A stretch of DNA of 10,489 bases from JBGTKH01 sp041744735 (GTDB lineage Bacteria; Planctomycetota; Planctomycetia; Pirellulales; Pirellulaceae), in the NCBI GenBank assembly GCA_041744735.1, contig JBGTKH010000244.1:1-10489 (forward strand), in the 5' to 3' direction. Below the pieces are notes generated by a model, which ran no database searches, was not told where the DNA came from, and saw only the letters and a list, made by a program, of their open reading frames with translations. Positions 1 to 6,528 of this stretch are shown in pieces; within the stretch, counting starts at the first letter, position 1; every line of letters starts with the position of its first letter. The translations under genes were made by a program, and so were the position numbers.

Positions 1-1
1 C

Positions 2-670
2 GTCCGCGAAATTCTTCAGGACATGATCGACGCAGGCCTGGGCAGCATGCCGGGCGGCGGCGCCGAGATCTTTCACCCCGAAGTGCGCGACAAGATCTGC
101 GAACACAAGGCCGCCGCGTCGAAATGGCTGGACATCCACCGCACGGCCCATCAGCTCGGCCTGAAGACCAACTGCACGATGCTCTATGGCCACATCGAAA
201 ACGCCTATCACCGCATCGACCATCTGATCCGCTTGCGCGAATTACAGGACGACACCGGCGGCTTTCAAACCTTCATCCCGCTGGCGTTTCATCCTGAAAA
301 CACGGGCCTGTCGCACATCAAAAAGCCGTCGGCCCTGATGGACCTGCGCACGATGGCCATCAGCCGGTTGATGCTGGACAACATCCCGCACATCAAGGCT
401 TATTGGATCATGCTCGGCATCGGCACGGCACAAGCCGCGCTCGCTTACGGCGCCGACGATCTGGATGGCACCGTGCGCCACGAGCTGATCTATCACGACG
501 CCGGCGCCACCACGCCCGAAATCCTCAGCGTCGAAGCCCTCCGCCGCCTGATCACCGAAGCCGGCCGCGAGCCGGTCGAACGTGATACGGTTTATAATCA
601 TGTTGTGCGGGAAGAGGTCAACGCAGCCGCGTGGCAAATCGGCGCACCATTGATGGCGGCGAGTTCGTAA
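2..670 (+). CDS. mqnE: Aminodeoxyfutalosine synthase MqnE, C-terminal part (5' truncated by window edge)
   Basis: Radical SAM enzyme of the futalosine route to menaquinone. MqnE joins the product of MqnA, 3-[(1-carboxyvinyl)oxy]benzoate, to the adenosyl radical to give aminofutalosine in the cytoplasm. The frame is open from base 2, so the N-terminal part with the CxxxCxxC iron-sulfur motif lies outside the window. What remains is strongly MqnE-like: GGGAEIFHPEVR, then WLDIHRTAHQLGLKTN, TMLYGHIE, QDDTGGFQTFIPLAFHP and GADDLDGTVRHELIYHDAGA. The PLAFHPEN stretch and the DGTV..E.I motif favour MqnE over the related dehypoxanthine futalosine cyclase MqnC. It ends 10 bp before the phosphoesterase gene, so the two may be cotranscribed. 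The family call is firm. The choice of MqnE over MqnC is recall of family motifs rather than a search. Confidence 0.9.
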   Translation, partial: VREILQDMIDAGLGSMPGGGAEIFHPEVRDKICEHKAAASKWLDIHRTAHQLGLKTNCTMLYGHIENAYHRIDHLIRLRELQDDTGGFQTFIPLAFHPENTGLSHIKKPSALMDLRTMAISRLMLDNIPHIKAYWIMLGIGTAQAALAYGADDLDGTVRHELIYHDAGATTPEILSVEALRRLITEAGREPVERDTVYNHVVREEVNAAAWQIGAPLMAASS

Positions 671-680
671 TAAGTAGAAC

Positions 681-1484
681 ATGACACGCATTGCCTGGCT
701 GACCGATATTCACTTGAACTTCGTCGAGCCGGCGGGGGTCGATGCGTTTCTGGCGCAAGTGCGAGCCACGAATGCCGACGCCGTGCTGATCAGCGGCGAC
801 ATTTCTGAAGCCCATGACCTCACTCGTTACCTGTCGCGCATCGACGATGCACTTCAACGGCCGGTCTATTTCGTGCTCGGCAATCATGATTTCTATTTCG
901 GGTCGATTCGCAAAGTTCGCCAGCAAGTGATCGATCTGTGCGCCGAGCGTCCCCGGCTACGATACCTGACGACTTCTGAACCGATCGAATTGACACCTGC
1001 CGTCGGTCTAGTCGGCCATGACGGCTGGGCCGATGCGCGGATCGGTGATTACGAACGCTCGTACGTGATGATGAACGACTATAAGCTGATCTCGGAATTG
1101 TCCGGGATGACGAAAGAGGCACGCTGGCCGCTGCTGATGTCGTTGGGCGATGAAGCCGCGGCGCACATTCGCCGCGTTTTGCCTGCGGCACTGGAAAGAT
1201 ACCCTCACGTTTATCTTGTCACGCACGTCCCGCCGCTGCGCGAAGCCTGCTGGCACGAAGGCCGCCACAGCGACGACGAATGGGCTCCGCACTTTACCTG
1301 CAAAGCCGTGGGAGACGCGGTGCTCGAGATCATGCCGCAGTATCCCAAACGCGAGTTGACCGTTCTCTGCGGCCACACCCACAGCCCCGGCGAAACTCGG
1401 CCGCTGGATAATGTCCACATCTACACCGGCGGCGCGGTCTATGGAACGCCAGCGATCGCGCGGGTGTTCTTAATCGACGCATAG
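681..1484 (+). CDS. Calcineurin-like metallophosphoesterase
   Basis: A 267-residue cytoplasmic protein with the full set of dimetal phosphoesterase motifs in order: D-x-H (D9, H11), GD (G39-D40), GNHD (G67-D70), a THVPP histidine motif (H182) and a C-terminal GHTH (G231-H234). These residues bind two divalent metals in calcineurin-like (Metallophos) hydrolases, which cleave phosphomono- or phosphodiesters. There is no signal peptide or membrane segment, and the length is usual for a single-domain member. The start ATG lies 10 bp after the mqnE stop, which suggests cotranscription, but nothing in the sequence ties it to menaquinone synthesis. The substrate cannot be read from the motifs; nucleotide, cyclic nucleotide or protein phosphate are all possible. 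A short perfect inverted repeat follows the stop codon. Confidence 0.9.
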   Translation: MTRIAWLTDIHLNFVEPAGVDAFLAQVRATNADAVLISGDISEAHDLTRYLSRIDDALQRPVYFVLGNHDFYFGSIRKVRQQVIDLCAERPRLRYLTTSEPIELTPAVGLVGHDGWADARIGDYERSYVMMNDYKLISELSGMTKEARWPLLMSLGDEAAAHIRRVLPAALERYPHVYLVTHVPPLREACWHEGRHSDDEWAPHFTCKAVGDAVLEIMPQYPKRELTVLCGHTHSPGETRPLDNVHIYTGGAVYGTPAIARVFLIDA

Positions 1485-1486
1485 TC

Positions 1487-1500
1487 GCACACTTGTGTGC
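1487..1500. terminator. Short inverted repeat after the phosphoesterase gene, possible weak terminator
   Basis: GCACAC (1487-1492) and GTGTGC (1495-1500) are perfect inverted repeats separated by TT, starting three bases after the TAG stop at 1482-1484. In RNA this gives about five pairs and a 4-base loop, followed by TTCGTT rather than a clear U run. It could be a weak terminator or an operator-like palindrome. A TTG that could start the next reading frame lies in the middle of the palindrome, which argues against using it as a start codon. Confidence 0.3.
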
Positions 1501-1561
1501 TTCGTTGGGCAAGACGATATGGCCACTTGGCGCCGCGAGCGATGCGTTTCAAGATGTTCCC

Positions 1562-2641
1562 ATGAGTCTCGTTGCTGAAACTGTCGAACGCAGTTCCTCG
1601 CTGCCCTTGCCGCCGCCACATCTAAAACCTTTGTGGATCGGACCGGTGTTGGTCGATCCGCCGGTGCTGCAAGCGCCGATGGCCGGCTTCACGAACTATG
1701 CATTTCGGCAAATGGTGCGCGAGTACGGCGGGGCGGGGTTGCAGGCGACTGAGATGATTAACGCCAAGGGGTTCGTGTGGTTGGATGAAAACGAATGCGA
1801 GCATCCCGATCGGCTGTGGGGTGTGAAGGACGAGCCGCGGCCGCTGGAAGTGCAGATTTGGGACAACGACCCGGAGACGTTGGCCAAAGTGGGCTCGCGG
1901 TTGGCTCATGAATACAAGGTCAGCGTCGTCGACATCAACTTCGGCTGCCCGGTGCGGCAAGTGACTGAGAAGGCTCATAGCGGCAGCTATCTGCTCAAAC
2001 ATCCCCAGCGCATGGCGGCCATTATCGAGCGGGTTGTCGCCGCCTGTGCACCGACGCCGGTGACCGCCAAGATTCGCTTGGGCTGCACGCGCGACACGAT
2101 GAACGCCATCGAAGTGGCCAAAGTGGTCGAGTCGTCCGGCGCGGCGGCGTTAACGGTTCACGGCCGCACCGCGCAGGATTTTTTCAAAGGGAGCGCGGAC
2201 TGGGAGCGTATCGCGGAAATCAAACCGCACTTAAAACACATCCCGCTGATCGGCAACGGCGATTTGGATTCTGCGGAGAAAGTCGTTGAAGCGTTTCGCC
2301 GTTACGACGTCGACGGCGTGATGATCGCCCGCGCATCGCTCGGACGGCCGTGGCTGTTTCGCCAAGCACAGGCGGCCCTGCGCGGTGAACCGATCCCGCC
2401 CGATCCGACGCTGGAAGAGCAACGTCACTGCATGCTGCGGCACTACGACTTGGTTGTCCGTCGCTTCGGTGTGCAAAAGGGTACGCTGCTGATGCGCAAG
2501 TACGCCTGTTGCTACGCCCAAGGCCGCCCCGGCGCCCGCCACTTCCGCGCTCATGTCGGCAACGTCAACACACCGGCGGAATTCTGCGACGTGGTTGAGC
2601 GATATTTTCCTCGTGATGCGGGTGAGCCGGATCGTCTCTAG
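1562..2641 (+). CDS. dusB: tRNA-dihydrouridine synthase, DusB-like
   Basis: FMN-dependent enzyme that reduces uridine to dihydrouridine in tRNA. The 359-residue product shows the Dus TIM-barrel signatures in order: APMAGFTNYAFR (about 38-49), EMINAKGF, NFGCP with the catalytic cysteine at C129, VTAKIRLG, LTVHGRTAQDF, PLIGNGD and DGVMIARASLGRPWLF. A C-terminal helical part with MRKYACCYAQG probably contacts the tRNA. The usual DusB form after NxGCP is A-K-K-V; here it is V-R-Q-V, a small departure. The frame stays open upstream to a TTG at 1493, but that codon lies inside a palindrome and adds 23 residues with no family match, so I chose the ATG at 1562. No strong ribosome site precedes it. 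Dus is certain; the B subtype is likely. DusB often neighbours fis or ntr genes in Proteobacteria, and none are here. Confidence 0.9.
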   Translation: MSLVAETVERSSSLPLPPPHLKPLWIGPVLVDPPVLQAPMAGFTNYAFRQMVREYGGAGLQATEMINAKGFVWLDENECEHPDRLWGVKDEPRPLEVQIWDNDPETLAKVGSRLAHEYKVSVVDINFGCPVRQVTEKAHSGSYLLKHPQRMAAIIERVVAACAPTPVTAKIRLGCTRDTMNAIEVAKVVESSGAAALTVHGRTAQDFFKGSADWERIAEIKPHLKHIPLIGNGDLDSAEKVVEAFRRYDVDGVMIARASLGRPWLFRQAQAALRGEPIPPDPTLEEQRHCMLRHYDLVVRRFGVQKGTLLMRKYACCYAQGRPGARHFRAHVGNVNTPAEFCDVVERYFPRDAGEPDRL

Positions 2642-2651
2642 CTTGCAATTT

Positions 2652-2677
2652 CGCGTACGTTCCGTTAGCGTACTGCG
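2652..2677. terminator. Hairpin in the dusB-NSS gap, possible terminator
   Basis: CGCGTACG (2652-2659) can pair with CGTAC-T-GCG (2669-2677), giving eight base pairs with one bulged T and a nine-base loop. It begins 11 bases after the dusB stop. No U run follows, so it is not a classical intrinsic terminator. It could also slow a polymerase or protect the 3' end of the message. The pairing is read by eye; its function is unknown. Confidence 0.3.
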
Positions 2678-2694
2678 AACTCTGGATTGTGCTT

Positions 2695-2715
2695 GGCCGG
2701 ATTGGCAATCCGGCC
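2695..2715. repeat. Dispersed palindromic repeat, copy 1
   Basis: A perfect palindrome with 10-bp arms GGCCGGATTG (2695-2704) and CAATCCGGCC (2706-2715) around a single G, followed by TAC. It has the same core, GGATTG-N-CAATCC, as the two copies between nuoB and sufC. Against those copies it differs at one position in each arm, A to C on the left and T to G on the right, and the two changes restore pairing. It resembles REP-type intergenic elements. The upstream in-frame TTG at 2687 would translate this repeat, which is one reason to reject that start for the transporter. Confidence 0.85.
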
Positions 2716-2721
2716 TACTTC

Positions 2722-2726
2722 GGGAG
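2722..2726 (+). promoter_or_regulatory. Ribosome binding site that fixes the GTG start of the NSS transporter
   Basis: GGGAG lies eight bases before the GTG at 2735. This good Shine-Dalgarno match supports the GTG over the TTG at 2687, which has no comparable site and would code through the palindromic repeat. Confidence 0.6.
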
Positions 2727-2734
2727 ACCGCGGC

Positions 2735-4714
2735 GTGTCAATCGGATCAAAGGAACGATGGGGTTCGAGAATCGGCGTCATCCTGGCGGTCGCCGGGTCG
2801 GCCGTGGGGCTCGGCAACTTTCTGCGATTTCCGGGTAACGCGGCGCAGAACGGCGGCGGGGCCTTCATGCTGCCGTATTTCATTTCGCTGTTGGTGCTGG
2901 GAATTCCACTTTGCTGGGCGGAATGGACGATGGGCCGTTACGCCGGCACTCGCGGATTTAACTCAGCGCCGGGCATCTTCACCGTGATCTGGCGGCGACC
3001 GTTCGCAAAATATCTGGGCGGAATGGCCCTGTTGATCCCGTTGGTCATTTACATGTACTACGTGTTGATTGAAGCCTGGTGTTTCGGCTACGCGCTGCAC
3101 TATCTGACGGGCGACATGCAGATCGACAAACCTGCCATCGCCGCGGCCGAACAGGCCGGCACCGACGAAGCCGCCGCAAAACTGGGCCGGGTGAGTCGCT
3201 TCTACTTGCTGGCGCCTGAGTTCCAGGAAGAGGATTTGATCAAGCAAGGCAAAAGCCGCGAGGAGGCCCGGGCCGCAGCGCAGAAGCTGAGAGATTCCGA
3301 ATCCGACCGGCGTGCGTTCGCCTTCTCAAAATTCTTCTCCCGGCTAGTGGGATCGGAGGAACAGGGAGTGTCGATGCAAGGTGCGAACGGAATTCTGTTG
3401 ATCTCGCTGGTGGGCGTGTTTCTGGGCAACTTCATCTTGATCTATCGCGGTGTGACGAAAGGCATCGAGGCCTTCTGCCGCATCGCGATGCCGTTGATGG
3501 CCGTGCTGGCGGTGATCGTGCTGGTTCGCGTGCTGACATTAGGAACGCCCGACCCGTCGAAACCCGATCAATCGGTCATGAGTGGGCTAGGGTTCATGTG
3601 GAACCCGGACCCTAATGAGTTGCTTGATCCCAAGACTTGGCTGGCAGCCTCCGGACAGATTTTCTTTTCTCTCTCCGTGGGCTTCGGGATCATCATCAAC
3701 TATGCCAGCTATCTGCGCGAAAACGATGACCTGGCGCTCAGCGGGCTCACGTCCTGCAGCGTCAACGAATTTTTTGAGGTCTGCTTGGGAGGCTTGATTA
3801 CGATTCCCGCCGCATTCGTTTTCCTGGGGTTGGCGGCGAAAGGGTACGCGGATTCGACGTTTGCCCTAGGCTTTGTCGCCTTGCCCAATGTCTTTGCCAT
3901 GATGCCCGCCGGGCAATTCTTCGGCTTCTTGTGGTTCTTCATGTTGTTCGTGGCGGCCATTACCAGCAGCGTCTCCATGCTGCAGCCGGTGATCGCATTC
4001 TTGGAGGAAGGTTTCGGCCTGAAGCGTCACGCATCGGCGGCGGTGCTGGGCCTGATTTCCGCGCTCGGTGTGGCCTTCGTGATGTACTTCTCCAAAAACC
4101 TGGTAGCACTCGACACTTTCGATTTCTGGGTCGGCAGCGTTTTGATATTCGTTTTAGCGATGATTCAGGCGATCATGTACGGCTGGGTGTTCGGAATTGA
4201 TCGCGGGAATGCGGAACTGCACCGCGGCGCACATATCCGTATACCCTGGTTCGTACAACTGATGATCAAATACGTGGTGCCCGTTTACCTCGCGGCGATC
4301 TTTTTGGGATTCTGTTTCCTCAGCCTGCCGAGCAAGAACACATTCAAATTCAAGTCAAACGCAGATCACGCTGCATCGCTAGCTGCGGGGCAACTACCCG
4401 ACGGCCTTTACGATGAAGGTGCCGCAAACAATACGGAGTTGCCCAGCATCGCTCGCATTGAAGCCGGTTCTCGGGAAGGGGAGTGGGAAGTCCGGGACAA
4501 GGACAACGCGCTGACGCACCTCATCCGGCGCCAAACCGATGGTCTGCATGTTTACAAGCACGAGGCCGGCTACGTGGAGAAGGTCGCCAACAGTCCCGTC
4601 GCAATTGGATCCATCCTATTTATCGGCGCGATCCTAGCGTTCCTGATGCTGATGGTCCGCATCGCAGGACAACGCTGGGAAAGGGAAGGACGACTTGACA
4701 AACTTGATTCCTAA
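2735..4714 (+). CDS. Sodium-dependent transporter, neurotransmitter:sodium symporter (NSS/SNF) family, with enlarged outer loops
   Basis: Inner-membrane Na+-coupled symporter of the LeuT fold, probably for an amino acid or related small molecule. The N-terminus carries the family signature AVGLGNFLRFP (A23-P33; N28 matches the sodium- and substrate-site Asn of LeuT) and NGGGAF soon after. ITSSVSMLQP (T410-S412) matches the Na2-site region in TM8. I count twelve hydrophobic spans. At 659 residues it is well above the roughly 450-510 usual for bacterial members. The excess sits in the TM3-TM4 loop (about residues 127-217, rich in E, K, R and A) and the TM11-TM12 loop (about 536-622), both on the outer face by family topology. 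The GTG start is preceded by GGGAG at eight bases. A small membrane protein gene follows after 19 bp. The family is certain; the substrate is unknown. Confidence 0.93.
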   Translation: MSIGSKERWGSRIGVILAVAGSAVGLGNFLRFPGNAAQNGGGAFMLPYFISLLVLGIPLCWAEWTMGRYAGTRGFNSAPGIFTVIWRRPFAKYLGGMALLIPLVIYMYYVLIEAWCFGYALHYLTGDMQIDKPAIAAAEQAGTDEAAAKLGRVSRFYLLAPEFQEEDLIKQGKSREEARAAAQKLRDSESDRRAFAFSKFFSRLVGSEEQGVSMQGANGILLISLVGVFLGNFILIYRGVTKGIEAFCRIAMPLMAVLAVIVLVRVLTLGTPDPSKPDQSVMSGLGFMWNPDPNELLDPKTWLAASGQIFFSLSVGFGIIINYASYLRENDDLALSGLTSCSVNEFFEVCLGGLITIPAAFVFLGLAAKGYADSTFALGFVALPNVFAMMPAGQFFGFLWFFMLFVAAITSSVSMLQPVIAFLEEGFGLKRHASAAVLGLISALGVAFVMYFSKNLVALDTFDFWVGSVLIFVLAMIQAIMYGWVFGIDRGNAELHRGAHIRIPWFVQLMIKYVVPVYLAAIFLGFCFLSLPSKNTFKFKSNADHAASLAAGQLPDGLYDEGAANNTELPSIARIEAGSREGEWEVRDKDNALTHLIRRQTDGLHVYKHEAGYVEKVANSPVAIGSILFIGAILAFLMLMVRIAGQRWEREGRLDKLDS

Positions 4715-4733
4715 TTTTCGTTGGAGAACAGCG

Positions 4734-4973
4734 ATGAGCTTCGGCGGTTGGTTGGCAACGATCCTGTCGCAATCCACCCAGCAAGTAAAGGTCAACTCTG
4801 AGCCAATCAGTCTGAACCTAGGCGGTTGGATGGTCATGATCCTCTCCGTCAGCTCGGTGCTCGCGCTCGTCATCTATTGCGTCTACACAGTGCTCAGCCT
4901 GCCTTCGGTTGAAGAAGAGCACATCAAGGGTCCTCTGAAGATCGATACTCGCGACACGCAAGACGCGGATTGA
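4734..4973 (+). CDS. Small single-span membrane protein, possible subunit of the NSS transporter
   Basis: A 79-residue protein with one clear hydrophobic span (about residues 32-54, WMVMILSVSSVLALVIYCVY and onwards), a polar N-terminal segment containing QSTQQVKVNSEP, and an acidic, charged tail (VEEEHIKGPLKIDTRDTQD). The ATG at 4734 has GGAG seven bases upstream (4723-4726). An earlier TTG at 4695 would overlap the transporter gene and is less likely. The gene lies 19 bp after the NSS transporter stop on the same strand, so the two are probably one operon. Some bacterial NSS transporters need a small one-span partner encoded next door, as with MetP-MetS of Corynebacterium. This protein has the same layout, but I do not see clear sequence identity to MetS, so the role is inferred from position and topology. 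Confidence 0.75.
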   Translation: MSFGGWLATILSQSTQQVKVNSEPISLNLGGWMVMILSVSSVLALVIYCVYTVLSLPSVEEEHIKGPLKIDTRDTQDAD

Positions 4974-5025
4974 ACCCCAAGCTGATCTCGCAGAGGCCAA
5001 CTTTCCACTCGGTCACTTTCAATCT

Positions 5026-5052
5026 CCGCGGAAAACGACGTGAAATCCGCGG
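5026..5052. terminator. GC-rich hairpin after the NSS/small-protein operon, possible terminator
   Basis: CCGCGGA (5026-5032) is perfectly complementary to TCCGCGG (5046-5052), with a 13-base loop. It lies about 50 bases past the small membrane protein stop and before the sufR promoter, where a transcript end would be expected. The nearest T run (5072-5076) is some 20 bases further on, so it is not a textbook intrinsic terminator. Confidence 0.35.
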
Positions 5053-5072
5053 CTGCCGTGTGTGCGCAGGAT

Positions 5073-5105
5073 TTTTCACACATATGGTTGTCAAAAATGT
5101 GATAA
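5073..5105. promoter_or_regulatory. Possible operator overlapping the sufR promoter
   Basis: TTTTCACA (5073-5080) and TGTGATAA (5098-5105) form an inverted repeat matching at seven of eight positions. The half-site centres are 25 bases apart, and the repeat covers the -35 box and most of the spacer. A dimeric regulator bound here would block transcription, and the gene just downstream encodes a SufR-like repressor. The link to SufR is inference: the arms do not match the CAAC-N6-GTTG type of site I recall for cyanobacterial SufR. Confidence 0.35.
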
Positions 5106-5116
5106 AGGCATATATT
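5088..5116 (+). promoter_or_regulatory. Sigma70-type promoter upstream of sufR
   Basis: TTGTCA (5088-5093) and TATATT (5111-5116) are separated by exactly 17 bases, each one or two bases from consensus. Transcription would start near 5123. That is just before the ATG at 5125, too close for a ribosome site, which favours the ATG at 5161 as the sufR start. This is the best promoter match I saw in the window, and it sits at the head of the sufR-nuoB-suf gene run. Confidence 0.65.
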
Positions 5117-5160
5117 GAGTACGGATGGAGTGGAACCAGATTCATCGAGGACTAACCAGC

Positions 5161-5778
5161 ATGACCGAAGAAGTCGTTTCATCGGATGACGCCGTACTTG
5201 ACCTGCTGCGCAAGCTGGATTCGATGACGGTGTCGGAACTGGCTGATTCGCTGAAGGTTACGGCGACGGCGGTGCGACAGCGGCTGAACCGGTTGATGGC
5301 CCAAGGGTACATCGACCGCCGGACGACGCACGCGGCTCGCGGCCGGCCTAGCCATCGGTATGCGTTGACCGCGGAGGGACGGCGCAAGACCGGTTCGAAC
5401 TTTTTTGATTTGGCGATCGCTCTTTGGCAAGAGATTCGATCGATCTCCGACGCGGACGTTCGCCGGGGACTGCTACAGCGCATTTCCCGCCGGCTTGTTG
5501 ATTCGTATGCGGGCCAGATCGAAGGAGATACGGTTGAGGAAAAGATGCAGTCCGTCGCTGATTTGTTCAGCGAACGGCGAATTCCCTTTACCGTAGACCG
5601 CTCGGGCGGCCTGCCGGTGCTGACCGCGCTCGCGTGTCCTTATCCGGATTTGGCTGAACAGGACCGCAGCGTCTGTGCGATGGAACGCATGTTGTTCTCG
5701 GACTTGCTCGGCCAGAACGTGCGGCTGGACAAGTGCCGGTTGGACGGCGCGACTTGCTGCACGTTTGAAGTGAGTTAG
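5161..5778 (+). CDS. sufR: SufR-like Fe-S-sensing transcriptional regulator
   Basis: A 205-residue DNA-binding regulator. The N-terminus is a winged helix: SMTVSELADSLKVTATAVRQ (about 21-40) forms the helix-turn-helix, followed by a wing with RGRPSHRYALT (60-70), typical of DeoR/SufR-type regulators. The C-terminal part holds five cysteines at C159, C172, C192, C199 and C200, spaced C-X12-C-X19-C-X6-CC, suited to Fe-S cluster binding. SufR represses suf genes when carrying its cluster in cyanobacteria and actinobacteria. I chose the ATG at 5161 because GAGGA lies nine bases upstream and the alternative ATG at 5125 falls almost on the predicted transcription start. The gene lies upstream of, and points toward, nuoB-sufC-sufB-sufD, consistent with control of this cluster. 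The cysteine spacing should be compared with proven SufR proteins before the cluster is taken as certain. Confidence 0.85.
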   Translation: MTEEVVSSDDAVLDLLRKLDSMTVSELADSLKVTATAVRQRLNRLMAQGYIDRRTTHAARGRPSHRYALTAEGRRKTGSNFFDLAIALWQEIRSISDADVRRGLLQRISRRLVDSYAGQIEGDTVEEKMQSVADLFSERRIPFTVDRSGGLPVLTALACPYPDLAEQDRSVCAMERMLFSDLLGQNVRLDKCRLDGATCCTFEVS

Positions 5779-5790
5779 TAAAGTTCATCG

Positions 5791-5815
5791 ACAGGGCCGC
5801 TGGAAGGCCACCTGT
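5791..5815. terminator. Imperfect hairpin between sufR and nuoB
   Basis: ACAGG-GCC (5791-5798) can pair with GGC-CA-CCTGT (5806-5815), giving eight pairs with a two-base bulge and a seven-base loop, followed by TAATT. It lies 12 bases after the sufR stop within the 111-bp gap before nuoB. It may partly end sufR transcription or be incidental. I saw no convincing promoter in the rest of this gap. Confidence 0.2.
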
Positions 5816-5889
5816 TAATTGGTGTATGTTGTCGAGTTTCCGTTTGACCAAGGTGACTGATCTTCCCACGAGCCAGTTGAGATCGAGAC

Positions 5890-6525
5890 ATGACAACGCC
5901 ATGGATTGAAGGACGATTTGAAGAGGGCGTGATTACGACCACGATCGAGCAAGCGATCAATTGGGCGCGGCAGTCGAGCGTGTGGCCGATGACGTTCGGC
6001 CTGGCCTGCTGCGCCATTGAGATGATGGCCGCCGGCGCCAGCCGCTTTGACTTGGACCGCTTTGGCGCCGGTGCGTTCCGGGCGTCGCCGCGACAGGCCG
6101 ACTTGATGATTGTGGCCGGCACCGTGACGTACAAAATGGCCAGCCGCGTGCGGCGTTTGTACAACCTGATGCCCGAACCGAAGTTCGTGATCGCGATGGG
6201 CGCGTGCACGGTCGGTGGCGGCCCGTATTTCAAGTGGGGCTATCACGTGGTAAAGGGCGTCGATTTGGTGGTGCCCGTCGACGTGTACGTGCCCGGCTGC
6301 CCGCCGCGTCCCGAAGCATTGCTGGAAGGACTGATGCGGATTCAAGACAAGATCAAGGGTCACAAGATCGCCAAGCGGCGAGCGGGCGAAGGCGCTCGCG
6401 GGTTCATGGACCTGCGAAAGGGTATCAAAGTGGACGACGAACTGCCGATCCCGCATCACTTGGGTTACGTGGATGCGCCGGCCGACGGCGAGCCGAAATA
6501 CGATCACCAGAAGATTACTGGGTAA
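5890..6525 (+). CDS. nuoB: NADH-quinone oxidoreductase subunit B (NuoB), N2-cluster subunit
   Basis: A subunit of the peripheral arm of respiratory complex I that carries the terminal 4Fe-4S cluster N2, passing electrons to quinone. The 211-residue protein has all four expected cysteine ligands: the adjacent pair C40-C41 in FGLACCAIEMM, C106 in MGACTVGGG, and C137 in VPGCPPRPEAL. VPVDVYVPGCPPRPEALLEG is nearly universal in the family. The 106 region reads CTVGGGPYFKWGYHVVKG, where many bacteria have C-A-x-S-G-G. The charged tail after residue 155 (KRRAGEGARGFMDLRKG) is longer than in minimal members. The gene stands alone among suf genes: no nuoA, nuoC or nuoD lies beside it, so it must pair with complex I subunits encoded elsewhere. 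The ribosome site is weak (GAG eight bases upstream). Identity is secure; hydrogenase small-subunit relatives are excluded by the CC motif and tail. Confidence 0.94.
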   Translation: MTTPWIEGRFEEGVITTTIEQAINWARQSSVWPMTFGLACCAIEMMAAGASRFDLDRFGAGAFRASPRQADLMIVAGTVTYKMASRVRRLYNLMPEPKFVIAMGACTVGGGPYFKWGYHVVKGVDLVVPVDVYVPGCPPRPEALLEGLMRIQDKIKGHKIAKRRAGEGARGFMDLRKGIKVDDELPIPHHLGYVDAPADGEPKYDHQKITG

Positions 6526-6528
6526 GTG

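Noticed and set aside
1493..1561. TTG start that would add 23 residues to DusB
   Set aside because: The TTG is in the centre of a perfect palindrome just after the previous stop, and the extra residues match nothing in the family.
2687..2734. TTG start 16 codons upstream of the chosen NSS transporter start
   Set aside because: The added residues are a translation of the palindromic repeat, and there is no ribosome site. The GTG at 2735 has GGGAG at eight bases.
2553..2987. 144-codon plus-strand frame spanning the end of dusB and the start of the transporter
   Set aside because: It overlaps two well-supported genes in another frame, crosses the repeat, and its W-, R- and S-rich translation looks non-coding.
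5125..5160. ATG at 5125 as the sufR start
   Set aside because: It falls about two bases after the predicted transcription start, with no space for a ribosome site. The ATG at 5161 has GAGGA at nine bases.
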